A stretch of DNA of 64,000 nucleotides from Euonymus europaeus (Eukaryota > Streptophyta > Magnoliopsida > Celastrales > Celastraceae). This document shows, in pieces, positions 63,226 to 64,000 of this stretch. The stretch's first letter is position 1, and every line of letters starts with the position of its first letter. The notes beneath the pieces were generated by a model that was not told the DNA's origin, made no database searches, and was given only the letters and a program-made list of their open reading frames with translations. The stretch lies in NCBI GenBank assembly GCA_963580455.1, contig OY756961.1, positions 22,487,001 through 22,551,000 on the forward strand. The letters run 5' to 3'. Position numbers and translations under genes: made by a program.

Positions 63226-64000
63226 GGCTGTCGGTGGGCCTGGCTCACAGGTCCCACCGTTAAATCATGCTTCAAAAGTCCAGGCCCAACTCTATTTGCC
63301 TGCCCAGTTTCCATACCAAGATGATCCCCCGCCCCGCCTTCAGTCATAACCATGTCCACACCCGGCCCAATCCTAAGCCCATCCCGTCTACGTTTCTTAT
63401 CATCTGGGATAACGATCCCTTGATCCTCGCCCTCATCAATGCCTAACAAATCTTTACCCGAACTCTGACCTCCCCCGTCACCAGTGATAGCCCCATTACC
63501 GTGATTCCCGCCACCATTAAAGGGATTACCAGTCTGAAATTGATTACCATCTAATTTCCTTGATTCTCCTAGAGCCGTGAATGGCGCTTCCCCAACCCGT
63601 CCGGCCTGAACATTCCCTTCCTCCTTCAGCCACCGATCCCCATCATTAAACAAATTCCGCCGCAGAGGAACCCTCAACCAAGCTCCCCAGCCACGAGTAA
63701 TAGCATCATCAGCTACCTCAAACAGCTGCTCACAAAAACGATCCGAATGGCCAAGCTTCCCACAGATAAAACAGAAAGTGCTCAATTTCTCATACTTAAA
63801 ATTAACTACACACCAGTCCCCTTGAGGCTTCCTAATCTTCTTCCACCTTTTAAGAGAGAGTCGAACATCAATGTCCACTCTGATCCTCATATAATTCTTC
63901 CATAACCCTGCATCATTAGAAGAATCATACTCCAGAAAGGACCCAACAAAATTCCCAAGCTGCTTCCCTACCAGTTCAGACATAAAACCTATTGGCAAAT
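63222..64000 (-). CDS. LINE ORF1 (gag-like, zinc-knuckle protein), 5' end outside the window
   Basis: Frame open from the window edge to a TGA at 63224-63222. VGKQLGNFVGSFLEYD and RIRVDIDVRLSLKRWKKIR belong to the DUF4283-type domain of plant LINE ORF1. CFICGKLGHSDRFC is a CCHC zinc knuckle (C-x2-C-x4-H-x4-C). A long Gly-rich, low-complexity tail follows. Binds element RNA in the ribonucleoprotein. At least 258 codons; the true start is probably beyond 64000. Confidence 0.88.
   Translation of the reverse strand, partial: LPIGFMSELVGKQLGNFVGSFLEYDSSNDAGLWKNYMRIRVDIDVRLSLKRWKKIRKPQGDWCVVNFKYEKLSTFCFICGKLGHSDRFCEQLFEVADDAITRGWGAWLRVPLRRNLFNDGDRWLKEEGNVQAGRVGEAPFTALGESRKLDGNQFQTGNPFNGGGNHGNGAITGDGGGQSSGKDLLGIDEGEDQGIVIPDDKKRRRDGLRIGPGVDMVMTEGGAGDHLGMETGQANRVGPGLLKHDLTVGPVSQAHRQP

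Larger units (their letters stand above)
59126..64000 (-). mobile_element. Nearly intact L1-type LINE, truncated by the window edge
   Basis: A minus-strand non-LTR retrotransposon. The 3' end is a short UTR after the ORF2 stop at 59157, then an A tract (T run at 59126-59139 on the plus strand). ORF2 and the end of ORF1 are described separately. Only one frameshift is visible over 4.8 kb, so this is a young insertion. The 5' end and one target-site flank lie outside the window. Confidence 0.93.

Overview
The window is nuclear DNA of a flowering plant, most likely a eudicot. The signs are AT-rich intergenic DNA, short exons with GT-AG introns, and plant-specific protein families: class I trehalose-6-phosphate synthase, bifunctional UDP-rhamnose synthase, FLX-like, STAT-like SH2 protein and PAP27-type purple acid phosphatases. 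The transposon load is also typical of plants (L1-type LINEs, hAT, CACTA, Harbinger and Mutator-type MITEs, a TRIM, SINE-like units, Ty3/gypsy remnants). I cannot name the species. There is no operon logic; each gene is an independent transcription unit.

Layout. 1-5.1 kb (+): 3' half of a TPS1-type gene, with a TRIM in one intron and a (TC)47 microsatellite beginning at a splice donor. 6.7-8.0 kb: internally deleted hAT element. 9.5-12.6 kb (-): complete rhamnose synthase gene with a 5'UTR intron and TATA box. 12.6-15.1 kb: AT-rich, with a one-ended CACTA-like fragment. 15.2-18.9 kb (+): FLX-like coiled-coil gene with a LINE fragment in intron 2. 19.5-20.1 kb: aspartic protease pseudogene. 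20.4-23.8 kb: three successive hAT-type non-autonomous elements with readable target-site duplications. 24.1-26.5 kb (+): NDUFS6 (complex I, mitochondrion). 27.1-27.4 kb: Tourist-like MITE. 28.5-31.4 kb (+): SRG1-like 2-oxoglutarate dioxygenase. 32-37.6 kb: repeats, a tandem array and a rearranged gypsy gag. 38.4-41.5 kb (+): C-terminal part of a plant STAT-like SH2 gene ending with a GC-AG intron. 44.0-49.6 kb (+) and 53.2-57.8 kb (-): two convergent, structurally matched 13-exon purple acid phosphatase genes. 59.1-64 kb (-): nearly intact LINE running off the window edge.

The most interesting biology is the inverted PAP pair. Both copies keep a full open frame and matched exon phases. The plus-strand copy has lost three consensus residues at two metal-ligand motifs (GD to GG, GNHE to GDYE), while the minus-strand copy keeps them. 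This looks like a duplicate turned into a pseudoenzyme. Other points are the hAT transposase remnant, which fuses an N-terminal segment in frame to the dimerisation tail, and a near-perfect 383-bp snapback element inside an intron of the degenerate PAP copy. Exon boundaries were placed by eye from splice signals, reading frame and family protein knowledge. No search or alignment could be run.
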